Source of the DNA: an uncultured Lachnospiraceae bacterium
Lineage (GTDB): Bacteria > Bacillota > Clostridia > Lachnospirales > Lachnospiraceae
DNA length: 20,008 bases
NCBI GenBank assembly: GCA_937920345.1
Contig: CALGVA010000021.1
Coordinates: 1 to 20,008 of the forward strand
Reading direction: 5' to 3'
Part shown: one piece after another, positions 12,441 to 20,008 of the stretch
Position numbering within the stretch: the first letter of the stretch is position 1
Layout: every line of letters begins with the position of its first letter
The notes under the pieces: generated by a model
Told to the model about the DNA's origin: nothing
The model's database searches: none
Seen by the model: the letters and a program-made list of their open reading frames with translations, nothing else
Position numbers and translations under genes: made by a program

Positions 12441-14954
12441 CTACTCCGCCATATAGATGGCTGTCGCCTGTTCGATTCCGTTCAGCGCCTGCTCTAATGA
12501 CTGTGTGCCGTTCATGTAATCAATCCCCTGCCTGAATACCGCGTCCTCCAGCATGCTGTCAGGAACATACGCCGTATTCACCGTCGCCATCTCTTCCCGC
12601 AGCGAAGCGATCTGTTCGTCCGTTGCCCAGTAAATCGTGAAGTCAATCATATTGCCTTCCTCGTCCATGGTACAGACACCGCCGTACTCTCCGTTCTCTC
12701 CCAGAAACTCCTCCTTCGGTGTAAACATCTTGTCGAATGCCGCCTGATTCAGAGGCAGTCCTTCGTATACGCTCTGCACTTCCGCAGACAGGAACACATC
12801 CATAAATCCGTAAGCCAGTTCCGTCTGCTCTGACGCCGCGCTGATTCCCAGCATGGTGCACGGCATAAATACATTCCCGCACTGTCCCTGCATAGGCACA
12901 ACCTTCGTCTCCTCCACCCCTTTTGTTCTGTTCAGACATCCAAGCTGTATATAAGCGTACTGTGAGTCGATCCAGGCCGCGATCATACGCTGTTCCTTGC
13001 CCACATAGTTCATGATATCCATGTTGGCGCTCCAGTTCATCTCGTCCATGCGCAGTCCCTCTAATTCCTTCACCCACTCGTTCCTCTGCTCATAGTAGTC
13101 TATCACTTTATCGTCCAGACCGTCCATCTGTGCCTCAAAGATCCGCTTACACTGCACCAGATATTCTCCGATCACATCTCTGTCTATGCTGCCGTCCGCG
13201 GCGATCCACTTTGGAGCGCTCACCCCCGCAAACCGTTTCAGGACACCCCGCTCGCCGCAGATGCCGAGAATATCCTTAGCGGGACTTTCCTCTCGCAGTT
13301 CCTCCACAATTCTGCCCAAATCCGACAGGTCTGTCATATTCTCCATGCCGTCCGATGCAGCTGCAATCTTCGGCAGATTGATCACCGCCGGTGCCACATA
13401 CGCTTTACCGTCACGCGCCAGCGCATCGATCACATTATCAAACAGAGCCTCTTTTGCACTGTATGCCGACAGATAATCGGACATATCGAGCAACAGTCCT
13501 TTTTCTATATAAGAGTCCAGCGGAAGATCGTCCATCACCAGAAGATCCGGTCCTTCACCCGCCATGATCTGCGTATTCAGTTTCTTGATCGCATCCTCTC
13601 TCGTCACGGAGCTGTCATCGCCCATGCCGACCTGATAAGATAAGAAGACATCCGAATGTTTCGACTGGTAATAAGAGATTGCCTGTCTGATCGAATCGTT
13701 CTCTTTCAGGCTGTAGAGCGTCAATATCTTCTCCGGTACGGAAGGAATATCCGGATCATAAGTAAATCTGACTATCTTGCTGTTTGCAAAAAGTACCAGA
13801 AATGTACCGGTCTCAAGCTGTACCATGTCCGTGATACAATAATTCGGATTAATGAGCCGGGACAGATTGCCATCCACGATCTGCTCCATCATATTGCCGC
13901 CGATCACATGCCGGTGTATGCCTCTCTTACCTGCCACATAGACGGAATCGTCCTCGCCGGGCAGCAGAAACATTGTGCCATAGTCATGCCCGTTATAATG
14001 CCGGTCCTCATAGCTGCTGTGCACGAACTCCGCAAGCACTTCGTCCGGAATGAACGCTTCCGCCTCCAGATCATATACCGCAGGTGCATCCGCTTCACTC
14101 CAGTCGCTGTCTATAATCAGCAGATTATCCCGCACCCAGAACCACTGTGGATTATAATCCAGCGACAGAATCTTCTCGGCGCTGCCGTCCCGTTGTATTT
14201 CATATATGCCTCGATAAGTACTTGCGAAAATGCGGTTGTCCGTGTCAAACGCAGCCTGTTCAAAATGTATTTCCTCCTCCGGCAGTTTCGCCGTCACCAC
14301 AACCTCCGTGCCATCCGGCAGAAACAGCCTCAGATCGTAATTCCAGTCAAAAGAATCCGGCGTCTTCGCTTCATCTTCCGCATCTCCATCTTCGTCCTGC
14401 GTCTCCGCTTCATCTTCCGCGTCTATATCCTCACCCGGCGTCTCCACACCGTCTTCCGCGTCTCCATCTTCGTCCTGCGTCTCCGCTTCGTCTTCCGCCG
14501 CCTGATTCTCACCCGCATCTGCACTGATGACAGCCACTGTGCCGTCCGGCGCCATACACATACTGTTGATATACCTCCCCTGCTCCCGCAGTGTCCTGTA
14601 CCAGTCCGGTGTTTCACTCTCCCACGTAACGCCCTGATCCCCGGATACCAGCGTCCCTGTTTCCTGGTCCAGAATCACCAGACTGCCATCCTCCCGCACG
14701 CACAGATCCATAGGATATATCGATTGTTCTGACAGGTCGATTTCTTCCTCCACGTATCGCCCCATGGCGGTTGGACCGTTATCTCCGCCGTTTGTTTGAC
14801 CCTGTCCGTCCTCTGATGCATCCGTATTCTGACCGGCACTTCCGCTGACGTCATCCGATCCGCCGGAACCTTTGCCGCAGCCCGCCATGGTAAAGACCAT
14901 GGAAGCCGCAAGCACAAAACTCATTATTCTCCTCCGATTTTTCATAACTGTCAT
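12441..14954 (-). CDS. Lipoprotein 1: propeller-like N-terminus plus solute-binding-type domain
   Basis: The 837-aa protein has a lipoprotein signal (basic start, hydrophobic stretch, lipobox TMAGC with C26), so it is anchored outside the cell membrane. Residues about 60-410 contain short beta-rich repeats with BNR-like signatures (SGDQGVTWESETPDW, APDGTVA, LPDGT), which suggests a beta-propeller. Residues about 412-837 resemble family 1 extracellular solute-binding proteins (KKLNTQIMAGEGPDLLVMDDLPLDSYIEKGLLLDMSDYL). An acidic 13-residue repeat array is inserted at 153-201. The start at 14954 has GAGGA 5 nt upstream. The upstream ATG at 14987 lies inside a leader hairpin. It is a paralogue of lipoprotein 2 and shares its promoter architecture. 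No ABC permease genes are present nearby, so a sensing or adhesive role is as likely as uptake. Confidence 0.88.
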   Translation of the reverse strand: MTVMKNRRRIMSFVLAASMVFTMAGCGKGSGGSDDVSGSAGQNTDASEDGQGQTNGGDNGPTAMGRYVEEEIDLSEQSIYPMDLCVREDGSLVILDQETGTLVSGDQGVTWESETPDWYRTLREQGRYINSMCMAPDGTVAVISADAGENQAAEDEAETQDEDGDAEDGVETPGEDIDAEDEAETQDEDGDAEDEAKTPDSFDWNYDLRLFLPDGTEVVVTAKLPEEEIHFEQAAFDTDNRIFASTYRGIYEIQRDGSAEKILSLDYNPQWFWVRDNLLIIDSDWSEADAPAVYDLEAEAFIPDEVLAEFVHSSYEDRHYNGHDYGTMFLLPGEDDSVYVAGKRGIHRHVIGGNMMEQIVDGNLSRLINPNYCITDMVQLETGTFLVLFANSKIVRFTYDPDIPSVPEKILTLYSLKENDSIRQAISYYQSKHSDVFLSYQVGMGDDSSVTREDAIKKLNTQIMAGEGPDLLVMDDLPLDSYIEKGLLLDMSDYLSAYSAKEALFDNVIDALARDGKAYVAPAVINLPKIAAASDGMENMTDLSDLGRIVEELREESPAKDILGICGERGVLKRFAGVSAPKWIAADGSIDRDVIGEYLVQCKRIFEAQMDGLDDKVIDYYEQRNEWVKELEGLRMDEMNWSANMDIMNYVGKEQRMIAAWIDSQYAYIQLGCLNRTKGVEETKVVPMQGQCGNVFMPCTMLGISAASEQTELAYGFMDVFLSAEVQSVYEGLPLNQAAFDKMFTPKEEFLGENGEYGGVCTMDEEGNMIDFTIYWATDEQIASLREEMATVNTAYVPDSMLEDAVFRQGIDYMNGTQSLEQALNGIEQATAIYMAE
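14354..14498 (-). repeat. In-frame 39-bp tandem repeat (acidic 13-aa units)
   Basis: It encodes about 3.7 units of a 13-residue acidic motif: AEDEAETQDEDGD, AEDGVETPGEDID, AEDEAETQDEDGD, AEDEAKTPDS. Units one and three are nearly identical at DNA level over about 47 bp with a 78-bp offset. The block is missing from the paralogue, where the flanking segments are joined directly. All units keep the frame. Confidence 0.9.
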
Positions 14955-14978
14955 ATTGATCCTCTCCTTGTATAGGTT

Positions 14979-15101
14979 GCTGTCCATGTCGATGCATTAC
15001 TGTTCACACACAGGCACTACACAGAAGGAAATCCACATCCTTTCTATCTGTGTGAGTGTCTCAGATCACCTGTGAACAATAACGCTCTCAACATGGACAG
15101 C
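14979..15101 (-). other. Long nested hairpin in the lipoprotein 1 leader
   Basis: GCTGTCCATGT (14979-14989) and ACATGGACAGC (15091-15101) are perfect 11-bp inverted repeats. Inside them a 14-bp stem with two G-U pairs (around TGTTCACA / TGTGAACA) and further stems CACT/AGTG, ACACAG/CTGTGT and AAGGA/TCCTT nearly complete the hairpin. It spans 123 bp and ends about 25 bp before the gene's start codon. The predicted promoter -10 overlaps its outer end, so the outer stem may be a DNA element while the inner one is in the RNA. Confidence 0.75.
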
Positions 15102-15131
15102 ATATCAGATCAATCTCTAAGCTCTCTCTAA
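15099..15131 (-). promoter_or_regulatory. Lipoprotein 1 promoter with response-regulator boxes
   Basis: On the minus strand, TTAGAGA (15125-15131), 4 bp, TTAGAGA (15114-15120), 9 bp, then TATGCT (15099-15104). The heptamers are direct repeats 11 bp apart, one helical turn, as OmpR-family dimers prefer, and they take the place of a -35 box. The same layout occurs at the two other promoters next to the kinase genes. Confidence 0.75.
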
Positions 15132-15208
15132 CAAACGTGAACTTTTTGCAAACCCGGCATGCACCGGATGTTGTGCCCGCAATCACAATACAGGCACTGC
15201 CATATCAG

Positions 15209-17566
15209 TTATTCCGCCATATAGACCTGTACCGCTTTCTCGATCTCGCGAAGCGCATCCTCCAGCGTCTGCTCGTCATCCAGATACGCCGCGCCCTGTG
15301 TGCATACAGACTCCTCCAGCATCCGGTCGGGAATATAAGCCGTGTGTACTGCCGCCAGTTCCTCTTTCAACGCAGCAATCTCCTCATCCGCCGGCCAGTA
15401 GATCACATACTCGATCATCCTGCCTTCCCCGTCAGAGGCGGCCAATGAACTGTATACGCCGCTTTCGTCCACATGACTCGGGACAAACTGCGCATCATAC
15501 GCCGCCTGATTCAGCGGGAAACCGTCATACACACTCTGTACTTTCGCCGATAAAAAGATATCCATAAACTCCAGTGCCCGTTCGGTCTGTCCGGATGCGG
15601 CGCTGATTCCCAGCATAGTCTTCGGCATAAACACACCGTCGCACTGTCCCTGCATGGGCACGATCTTCGTATTCTCATATCCCTCCGTGCGGTCCAGAGA
15701 AAGCAGTTCCAGACTGCTGTACGTAGAGCTGTCCCAGCCTGCCATAGCATGCTGCTCTCCGCCGACGTATGACATCACATCCAGATAGATCTCCCACTCC
15801 ATCTCATCCATCCGTATACCGTTACGCTCTTTCAGTCCGATGTTCCGCTGGTCGTAGTAATCCCTCACTTTCTCGTCCAGTCCGTCCATCTGGGCAGAAT
15901 AGATCCGCTTACACTGTTCCAGATACGCTCCGATACTCTCCTTGTCTATCGTACCGTCCGCCGCGACCCACGCCGGCTGGCTCGCGGGCGCAAACCGTTT
16001 CAGGATGCCCCGGCTGCCGCTGACACCCAGAATATCCTCAGAAGGATACTGCTGCCGCAGATTTTCTATTATTTCAGCCACACCTGACAAATCTGTCACA
16101 TTTTCCATGCCATCCGCAGCGGAAGCAATCCGTGGAACAGAAACCATCGCCGGCGCCACATAAGCTTTGCCATCGCGTTTCAGCGCCTCGATCACATTAT
16201 CGAACAACGGGTCTTTCGCACTGTATGCCGACAGATATTCCGTCAGGTCAAGCAGCATTCCCTTTTCCACATAAGAATCAAGCGGCATGTCATCCAGCAC
16301 GATCAAATCGGGGCCTTCACCTGCCATGATCTCCGTATTCAACTTCTTAAGGGCGTCCTCTCTCGTCACAGAATCATCATCCCCCATACCGATTCTGTAT
16401 GATACAAACGCGTCGGGATGCTCTATCTGATAATAAGAGATCGCCTGTCTGACCGAATCATTTTCCTTCAGACTGTAAAGTGTCAGCATATTTTCCGGCA
16501 CTGCAGGAACATTCGGATCATAAGTAAACCGGATCAGCTTGCCGCCCGTAAAGAGCGCCAGAAACGCATCCCCGTCCAGCTGTATGGCGTCAACAGTGTA
16601 ATAGTCCGGATTACCCAGTAACGACAACCCGCCGTCCACAATCTGTTCCATCATATTGCCGCCGGTCACGTGACGGTGTATCCCTTCCTGTCCCATTACA
16701 TAGATTGCACCGTCCTTACCCGGCAGGAGAAACATACTGCCATACTCCGATCCGTTATAAAATCTGCCCTGATAACTGTCTCCGACAAAATCCGAAAGCA
16801 CATCATCCGTGACATACTCTCCCGCCTCCATATCATAGATCAACGGTGCGTCTTCCATGTTCCATTCATTATCCACAAACAGCAGATTATCCCTGACACA
16901 GATCCAGGATGGTGTGGCATCTAACGCTATGACCTTCTCCTTACTGCCGTCCCGCTGTATCTCATATACCCCTCTTCCGGTGCTCGCATAGATACGGCTG
17001 TCATTTCCCATCGCCGCCTGTCTGAAATACCGTTCGTCCTCCGACATATCCGCTTCCACGGGCGCCCGCGTGCCGTCCGGAAGAATCAGCACCAGACACC
17101 ATGTCGGATCCTCAGCGTTTGTGTTGCCCTCATAGTAGCTCAGTGCCACCGTACCATCCGGCGCCATCCACATACCGCTGATCCATATGCCGTCTTTCTG
17201 ATAATCTGCCAGCCATTCCGGCGTCTCCGCATTCCATGTATCTCCCTGATCTTCAGACACAAGCATTCCCACATTCCGATCCATAAGCACCAGCTTGCCA
17301 TCCTCCCGTACACACAGATCCATAGGACTGTCTGCGAACTCCGTCAAGTCAGTCTCCTTCTCCACGTACCGCCCCATGGCAACGGGTTCCTCCCCTGCGG
17401 TATTTTCACCGTTCTGTACCTGTCCCTGCTTATCGTCAGCCTCCGTGCTTCCTCCGGCAGTATCCTGCCCGCCCGTACTGTCACCGCAGCCTGACGCTGC
17501 GAATACCACACAGGCTGCCAGCAGCAGACTGATGATTCTTTTCCGTTTTCCCTTCATTCCTGTCAT
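15209..17566 (-). CDS. Lipoprotein 2: paralogue with propeller-like and solute-binding-type domains
   Basis: The 785-aa protein starts with a lipoprotein signal ending in the lipobox ASGC (C27). It follows the same order as lipoprotein 1: BNR-like segments (SEDQGDTWNAETPEW, APDGTVA, LPDGT) across about 60-400, then a solute-binding-type domain (LKKLNTEIMAGEGPDLIVLDDMPLDSYVEKG) to the end. The two are similar along their full length, clearly a tandem duplication, but this copy lacks the acidic repeat. The start at 17566 has GAGGA 5 nt upstream. The frame extends back to an ATG at 17710 that lies in the promoter -10 region and is rejected. It is divergent from the response-regulator operon and probably controlled by it. 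Ligand is unknown. Confidence 0.88.
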   Translation of the reverse strand: MTGMKGKRKRIISLLLAACVVFAASGCGDSTGGQDTAGGSTEADDKQGQVQNGENTAGEEPVAMGRYVEKETDLTEFADSPMDLCVREDGKLVLMDRNVGMLVSEDQGDTWNAETPEWLADYQKDGIWISGMWMAPDGTVALSYYEGNTNAEDPTWCLVLILPDGTRAPVEADMSEDERYFRQAAMGNDSRIYASTGRGVYEIQRDGSKEKVIALDATPSWICVRDNLLFVDNEWNMEDAPLIYDMEAGEYVTDDVLSDFVGDSYQGRFYNGSEYGSMFLLPGKDGAIYVMGQEGIHRHVTGGNMMEQIVDGGLSLLGNPDYYTVDAIQLDGDAFLALFTGGKLIRFTYDPNVPAVPENMLTLYSLKENDSVRQAISYYQIEHPDAFVSYRIGMGDDDSVTREDALKKLNTEIMAGEGPDLIVLDDMPLDSYVEKGMLLDLTEYLSAYSAKDPLFDNVIEALKRDGKAYVAPAMVSVPRIASAADGMENVTDLSGVAEIIENLRQQYPSEDILGVSGSRGILKRFAPASQPAWVAADGTIDKESIGAYLEQCKRIYSAQMDGLDEKVRDYYDQRNIGLKERNGIRMDEMEWEIYLDVMSYVGGEQHAMAGWDSSTYSSLELLSLDRTEGYENTKIVPMQGQCDGVFMPKTMLGISAASGQTERALEFMDIFLSAKVQSVYDGFPLNQAAYDAQFVPSHVDESGVYSSLAASDGEGRMIEYVIYWPADEEIAALKEELAAVHTAYIPDRMLEESVCTQGAAYLDDEQTLEDALREIEKAVQVYMAE

Positions 17567-17708
17567 TTTAATCCTCATTTCTGCGCACGTTTTCATTTCA
17601 GCTTTATAGAAAAGCACATCCGGCGAGTCTATATCAGGTGCGCGCAGACACAAACTCCCAATCTTCTCTTTTTTACTTTTCTTCGAAGATATTTTAACGC
17701 CTGTATAC

Positions 17709-17741
17709 ACTATATCAATGCTATCTCTAAAGTTTCTCTAA
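17709..17741 (-). promoter_or_regulatory. Lipoprotein 2 promoter with response-regulator boxes
   Basis: On the minus strand, TTAGAGA (17735-17741), 4 bp, TTAGAGA (17724-17730), 9 bp, then TATAGT (17709-17714). The spacing is identical to the lipoprotein 1 promoter. The predicted leader of about 135 nt also has nearly the same length as that of lipoprotein 1. Confidence 0.78.
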
Positions 17742-17757
17742 AGATATTAAGAAATTC

Positions 17758-17790
17758 TTAGAGATTCTTTAAAGATTCATATGTTATGAT
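17758..17790 (+). promoter_or_regulatory. Response-regulator operon promoter with the same boxes
   Basis: On the plus strand, TTAGAGA (17758-17764), 4 bp, TTAAAGA (17769-17775), 9 bp, then TATGAT (17785-17790). The layout matches both lipoprotein promoters, which implies positive autoregulation by the encoded response regulator. Confidence 0.75.
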
Positions 17791-17876
17791 GTAAACGGCA
17801 GAATAATCACACATTTCCCAAACCCGGACGCGTTTTGCGCGCTTCACATTCTATGGAACAGGAAAGGAACACTTTT

Positions 17877-18563
17877 ATGCGTATACTATTGGCTGAAGAC
17901 GACAAGGATTTAAATAAAGCGATCACATGGCAGCTGACAGGACACGGCTACAGTGTAGATTCCTGCTATGACGGCGAGGAAGCGCTCTATTACGGTAAAC
18001 AGAATATCTACGATGTAATTCTGCTGGATCGTATGCTGCCCTGTCGTGAAGGTACAGAAGTTCTGACTGCTCTGCGCAGACAGTCCGTCAACGTTCCCAT
18101 CATCCTGATCACGGCGCTTGGCACTTTACAGGACAAAATCAAAGGACTGGATCTGGGTGCAGACGATTATCTGGTGAAACCTTTTGACTTTGAGGAACTG
18201 TTAGCCCGCATTCGCTGCGTCTCCAGGCGCTCGCTCACGCTGAATGCCCAGCCCGAAGCACCGTCTTACCACGATATCCGATGGGTATCCCGGGAAATGT
18301 GCCTGACCGGTCCCGGCGGCAGCAGCACCCTGTCCAGACGGGAAGGTGATCTGCTGGAGAGCTTTCTGCACATGCCGGAGCAAATCCTCTCCCGCGATAC
18401 GCTGCTGCTCAAAGTCTGGGGACCGGACAGCGACGTCGAGGGCGGTAATCTGGACAACTATGTCCATTTCCTGCGCCGCCGTCTGAAAACCGTAGGCAGT
18501 GATCTGCAAATCCGGACCGTACGCGGCATAGGATACGGACTGTATGCGCCGGATGCGGACTGA
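17877..18563 (+). CDS. OmpR/PhoB-family response regulator
   Basis: From the ATG at 17877 (AAAGGA 8 nt upstream) the product is 228 aa, the normal length. The frame is open to 17835 but that extension has no ribosome binding site. The receiver domain has the acidic pocket E7, D8, D9, the phosphorylated D51 (LLDRMLP), T79 and K101 (VKPF). The C-terminal part (about 130-228) is a winged helix ending with RTVRGIGYGL, typical of OmpR/PhoB. It would be phosphorylated by the kinase encoded next to it and bind direct-repeat DNA. The likely targets are the three promoters with TTAGAGA pairs in this window, including its own. Confidence 0.95.
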   Translation: MRILLAEDDKDLNKAITWQLTGHGYSVDSCYDGEEALYYGKQNIYDVILLDRMLPCREGTEVLTALRRQSVNVPIILITALGTLQDKIKGLDLGADDYLVKPFDFEELLARIRCVSRRSLTLNAQPEAPSYHDIRWVSREMCLTGPGGSSTLSRREGDLLESFLHMPEQILSRDTLLLKVWGPDSDVEGGNLDNYVHFLRRRLKTVGSDLQIRTVRGIGYGLYAPDAD

Positions 18564-18638
18564 TGCTGCGCACATCCGTATAGCCGGATGATCATCTCCC
18601 TTTGCCCTGCCGGATCTTCTATTAAGAAAGGATATCTC

Positions 18639-19949
18639 ATGTTCCGCAAAGCACACTTACTTTTTACCCTGTTATGCGCCGGAAGCACATCGGCTATCAC
18701 GATCATTATGTCTCTTCTCTATCTCGGCGTAGCGGAAAACAATCTTTATGACGCACAGTTCCGCTCTTTTGAAAATGATATCAGCACAATTACCGCCAGC
18801 CTGGAGCAATCCAATACGATCTCCATACAATGGCTGTCGCGGATCGAAGCGCAAAACGGCTACCATATTCTCGTAGTGGATAACGGCACCCCGTTTCTCT
18901 ATAATGAACTGCAGACTTCTGACGCTGCTTACCTTCAGGAACTGTTCGCAGATAGTCTGGCCGCCCATGAAACCCTGTCTGTAACAGAAGATCTTATGCC
19001 CAGAGGCACGTCCTACTCCGGCATCCGGCATGCCGAATACGAATTTTATTCCCCTTCTGCAGGCGACACCTATTACGCTTCCCTCATCGATGTGGAGCGT
19101 GGCAATACGCTGTCGCAAATTATTATTGTGCGTTCTCTGGCAGAGATTTACACCTCCATCCTGCAGCAACGCATTGTGTTTATATTGATCGACCTTGCAG
19201 CCGTTCTTGCACTGATTGCCTTTTCATGGTTCTTTACCGGCCGTCTCCTGAAGCCCTTACGGGAAAATCACGAAAAGCAGATGCAGTTCGTCGCCGCCGC
19301 TTCCCATGAACTGCGCACGCCTCTGTCTGTCATTCTTGCCAGCAGCGAATGCTGTGAGAGTGCCGACCGTGAAGAGCAGACCGGCTTCTTCCAGACCATT
19401 CGCAAAGAGGGCAGGCGCATGAATCACCTGATCGACGATATGCTCACGCTCGCCCACTCCGGCATGAACCGTTTTCTCATTGAACGTCGTGCCGTGGAGG
19501 TGGACACGCTGTGTCTCAACGCATATGAAGCTTTCGAACCGCTCTGCCGCCAGAAGGAAATTGCACTGCTTCTGACCCTTCCGGAAGCGCCCATCTCCCG
19601 CTGTAGCTGCGACCCCGATCGGATCGCCCAGGTACTGTCTATCCTGCTGCACAATGCTGTCAGCTATACGCCAAACGGCGGCCGGATCGAACTGGCGCTT
19701 ACTTATTGCAAAGAGCGGCGCACATCTTACGAAATCGCCGTAACTGACACTGGTGTCGGAATAATGGAAGAAGATAAAAAACATATCTTCGACCGTTTCT
19801 ACCGGGCAGAGAAATCCCGCAGTACGAAAGAGCATTTCGGGTTAGGTCTGGCGATCGCATATGAAATTGTGAGCGCCCACCACGGCAAAATCACGGTGCA
19901 GGATAACCCGGCCGGCGGCAGCATCTTTACCGTAAGGCTGCCGCTTTAA
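18639..19949 (+). CDS. Sensor histidine kinase
   Basis: The 436-aa protein starts at 18639 (AAAGGA upstream). TM1 is at about 8-30 and TM2 at about 178-200, with an extracytoplasmic sensor region of about 145 residues between them that matches no domain I recognise. The cytoplasmic part has the HisKA motif with H223 in ASHELRTPLS, then the ATPase N box (LLHNAVSYTPNGG), G1 (DTGVGI), F box (FDRFYR) and G2 (GLGLAIAYEI). It would autophosphorylate and pass phosphate to the response regulator ending 75 bp upstream, in the same operon. Its neighbours, the two lipoproteins, face the same compartment as the sensor region, so they may supply or bind its signal. Confidence 0.95.
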   Translation: MFRKAHLLFTLLCAGSTSAITIIMSLLYLGVAENNLYDAQFRSFENDISTITASLEQSNTISIQWLSRIEAQNGYHILVVDNGTPFLYNELQTSDAAYLQELFADSLAAHETLSVTEDLMPRGTSYSGIRHAEYEFYSPSAGDTYYASLIDVERGNTLSQIIIVRSLAEIYTSILQQRIVFILIDLAAVLALIAFSWFFTGRLLKPLRENHEKQMQFVAAASHELRTPLSVILASSECCESADREEQTGFFQTIRKEGRRMNHLIDDMLTLAHSGMNRFLIERRAVEVDTLCLNAYEAFEPLCRQKEIALLLTLPEAPISRCSCDPDRIAQVLSILLHNAVSYTPNGGRIELALTYCKERRTSYEIAVTDTGVGIMEEDKKHIFDRFYRAEKSRSTKEHFGLGLAIAYEIVSAHHGKITVQDNPAGGSIFTVRLPL

Positions 19950-19995
19950 TTCGTTCGTAAGCGCTAAGTAATAGGGTATCTTCCTTGGAAAAGTC

Positions 19996-20008
19996 CGGGA
20001 GTTTCCCG
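19996..20008 (+). terminator. Possible start of a terminator, cut by the window end
   Basis: CGGGA-GTT-TCCCG ends at the last base, about 45 bp after the kinase stop. It may be the terminator stem of the two-component operon, but the tail is outside the window. The rest of 19950-20008 shows no other feature. Confidence 0.3.

Noticed and set aside
13656..14732. 358-aa plus-strand frame opposite lipoprotein 1
   Set aside because: It is a shadow frame of the real gene, rich in Arg, His and Ile with no domain, and lies antisense to the propeller-like and repeat region.
14955..14987. Earlier ATG for lipoprotein 1
   Set aside because: It lies inside the long leader hairpin. The start at 14954 has GAGGA and is followed directly by a proper lipoprotein signal.

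Overview
The window looks like a chromosomal segment of a flagellated, low-to-mid GC Firmicute, most likely a Lachnospiraceae-type Clostridium. The evidence is a clostridial flagellin next to csrA, sigma-A promoters with TG-extended -10 boxes, strong AGGAGG-type ribosome binding sites, a pyrophosphate-type phosphofructokinase, and abundant solute-binding-type lipoproteins. No rRNA, tRNA or CRISPR was seen.

Layout. 1-163: two 55-bp direct repeats and a long hairpin. 164-1300: a LacI-family regulator with its own promoter and two operator-like palindromes. 1343-2974: flagellin preceded by csrA, both on the minus strand, with a structured leader carrying two CsrA-type GGA sites. 3044-3930: a compact invertible cassette. 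It holds a single-domain FimB-like tyrosine recombinase and a near-consensus SigD (flagellar sigma) promoter between two 32-bp inverted repeats that match at 31 positions. 4082-5511: pfp. 5670-6657: a DegV-family protein. 6698-7905: a CaCA cation exchanger behind a yybP-ykoY (Mn2+) type riboswitch. 7940-9617: a MATE transporter with a long leader. 9638-11032: a membrane-anchored lipase. 11163-12262: an AT-rich two-TM protein of unknown function. 12357-17741: two tandem paralogous lipoproteins with a propeller-like N-terminus and a solute-binding-like C-terminus. 17758-19949: an OmpR-type response regulator and its histidine kinase, divergent from the lipoproteins.

Two systems stand out. (1) A predicted flagellar phase switch. 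In the orientation sequenced, the SigD promoter points away from csrA-flagellin. Recombination between the inverted repeats would place it directly upstream of csrA, pointing at csrA-flagellin. The window therefore probably shows the OFF state, and the recombinase stays intact in both states. CsrA would then add translational control of flagellin. (2) A local two-component regulon. The promoters of lipoprotein 1, lipoprotein 2 and the regulator operon share the layout TTAGAGA-N4-TTAGAGA-N9-TATNNT (the second heptamer at the regulator promoter is TTAAAGA). This suggests that the regulator activates all three.

Functions are assigned from motifs read by eye. No database search or structure prediction was run, and promoter, operator and RNA calls are pattern-based.
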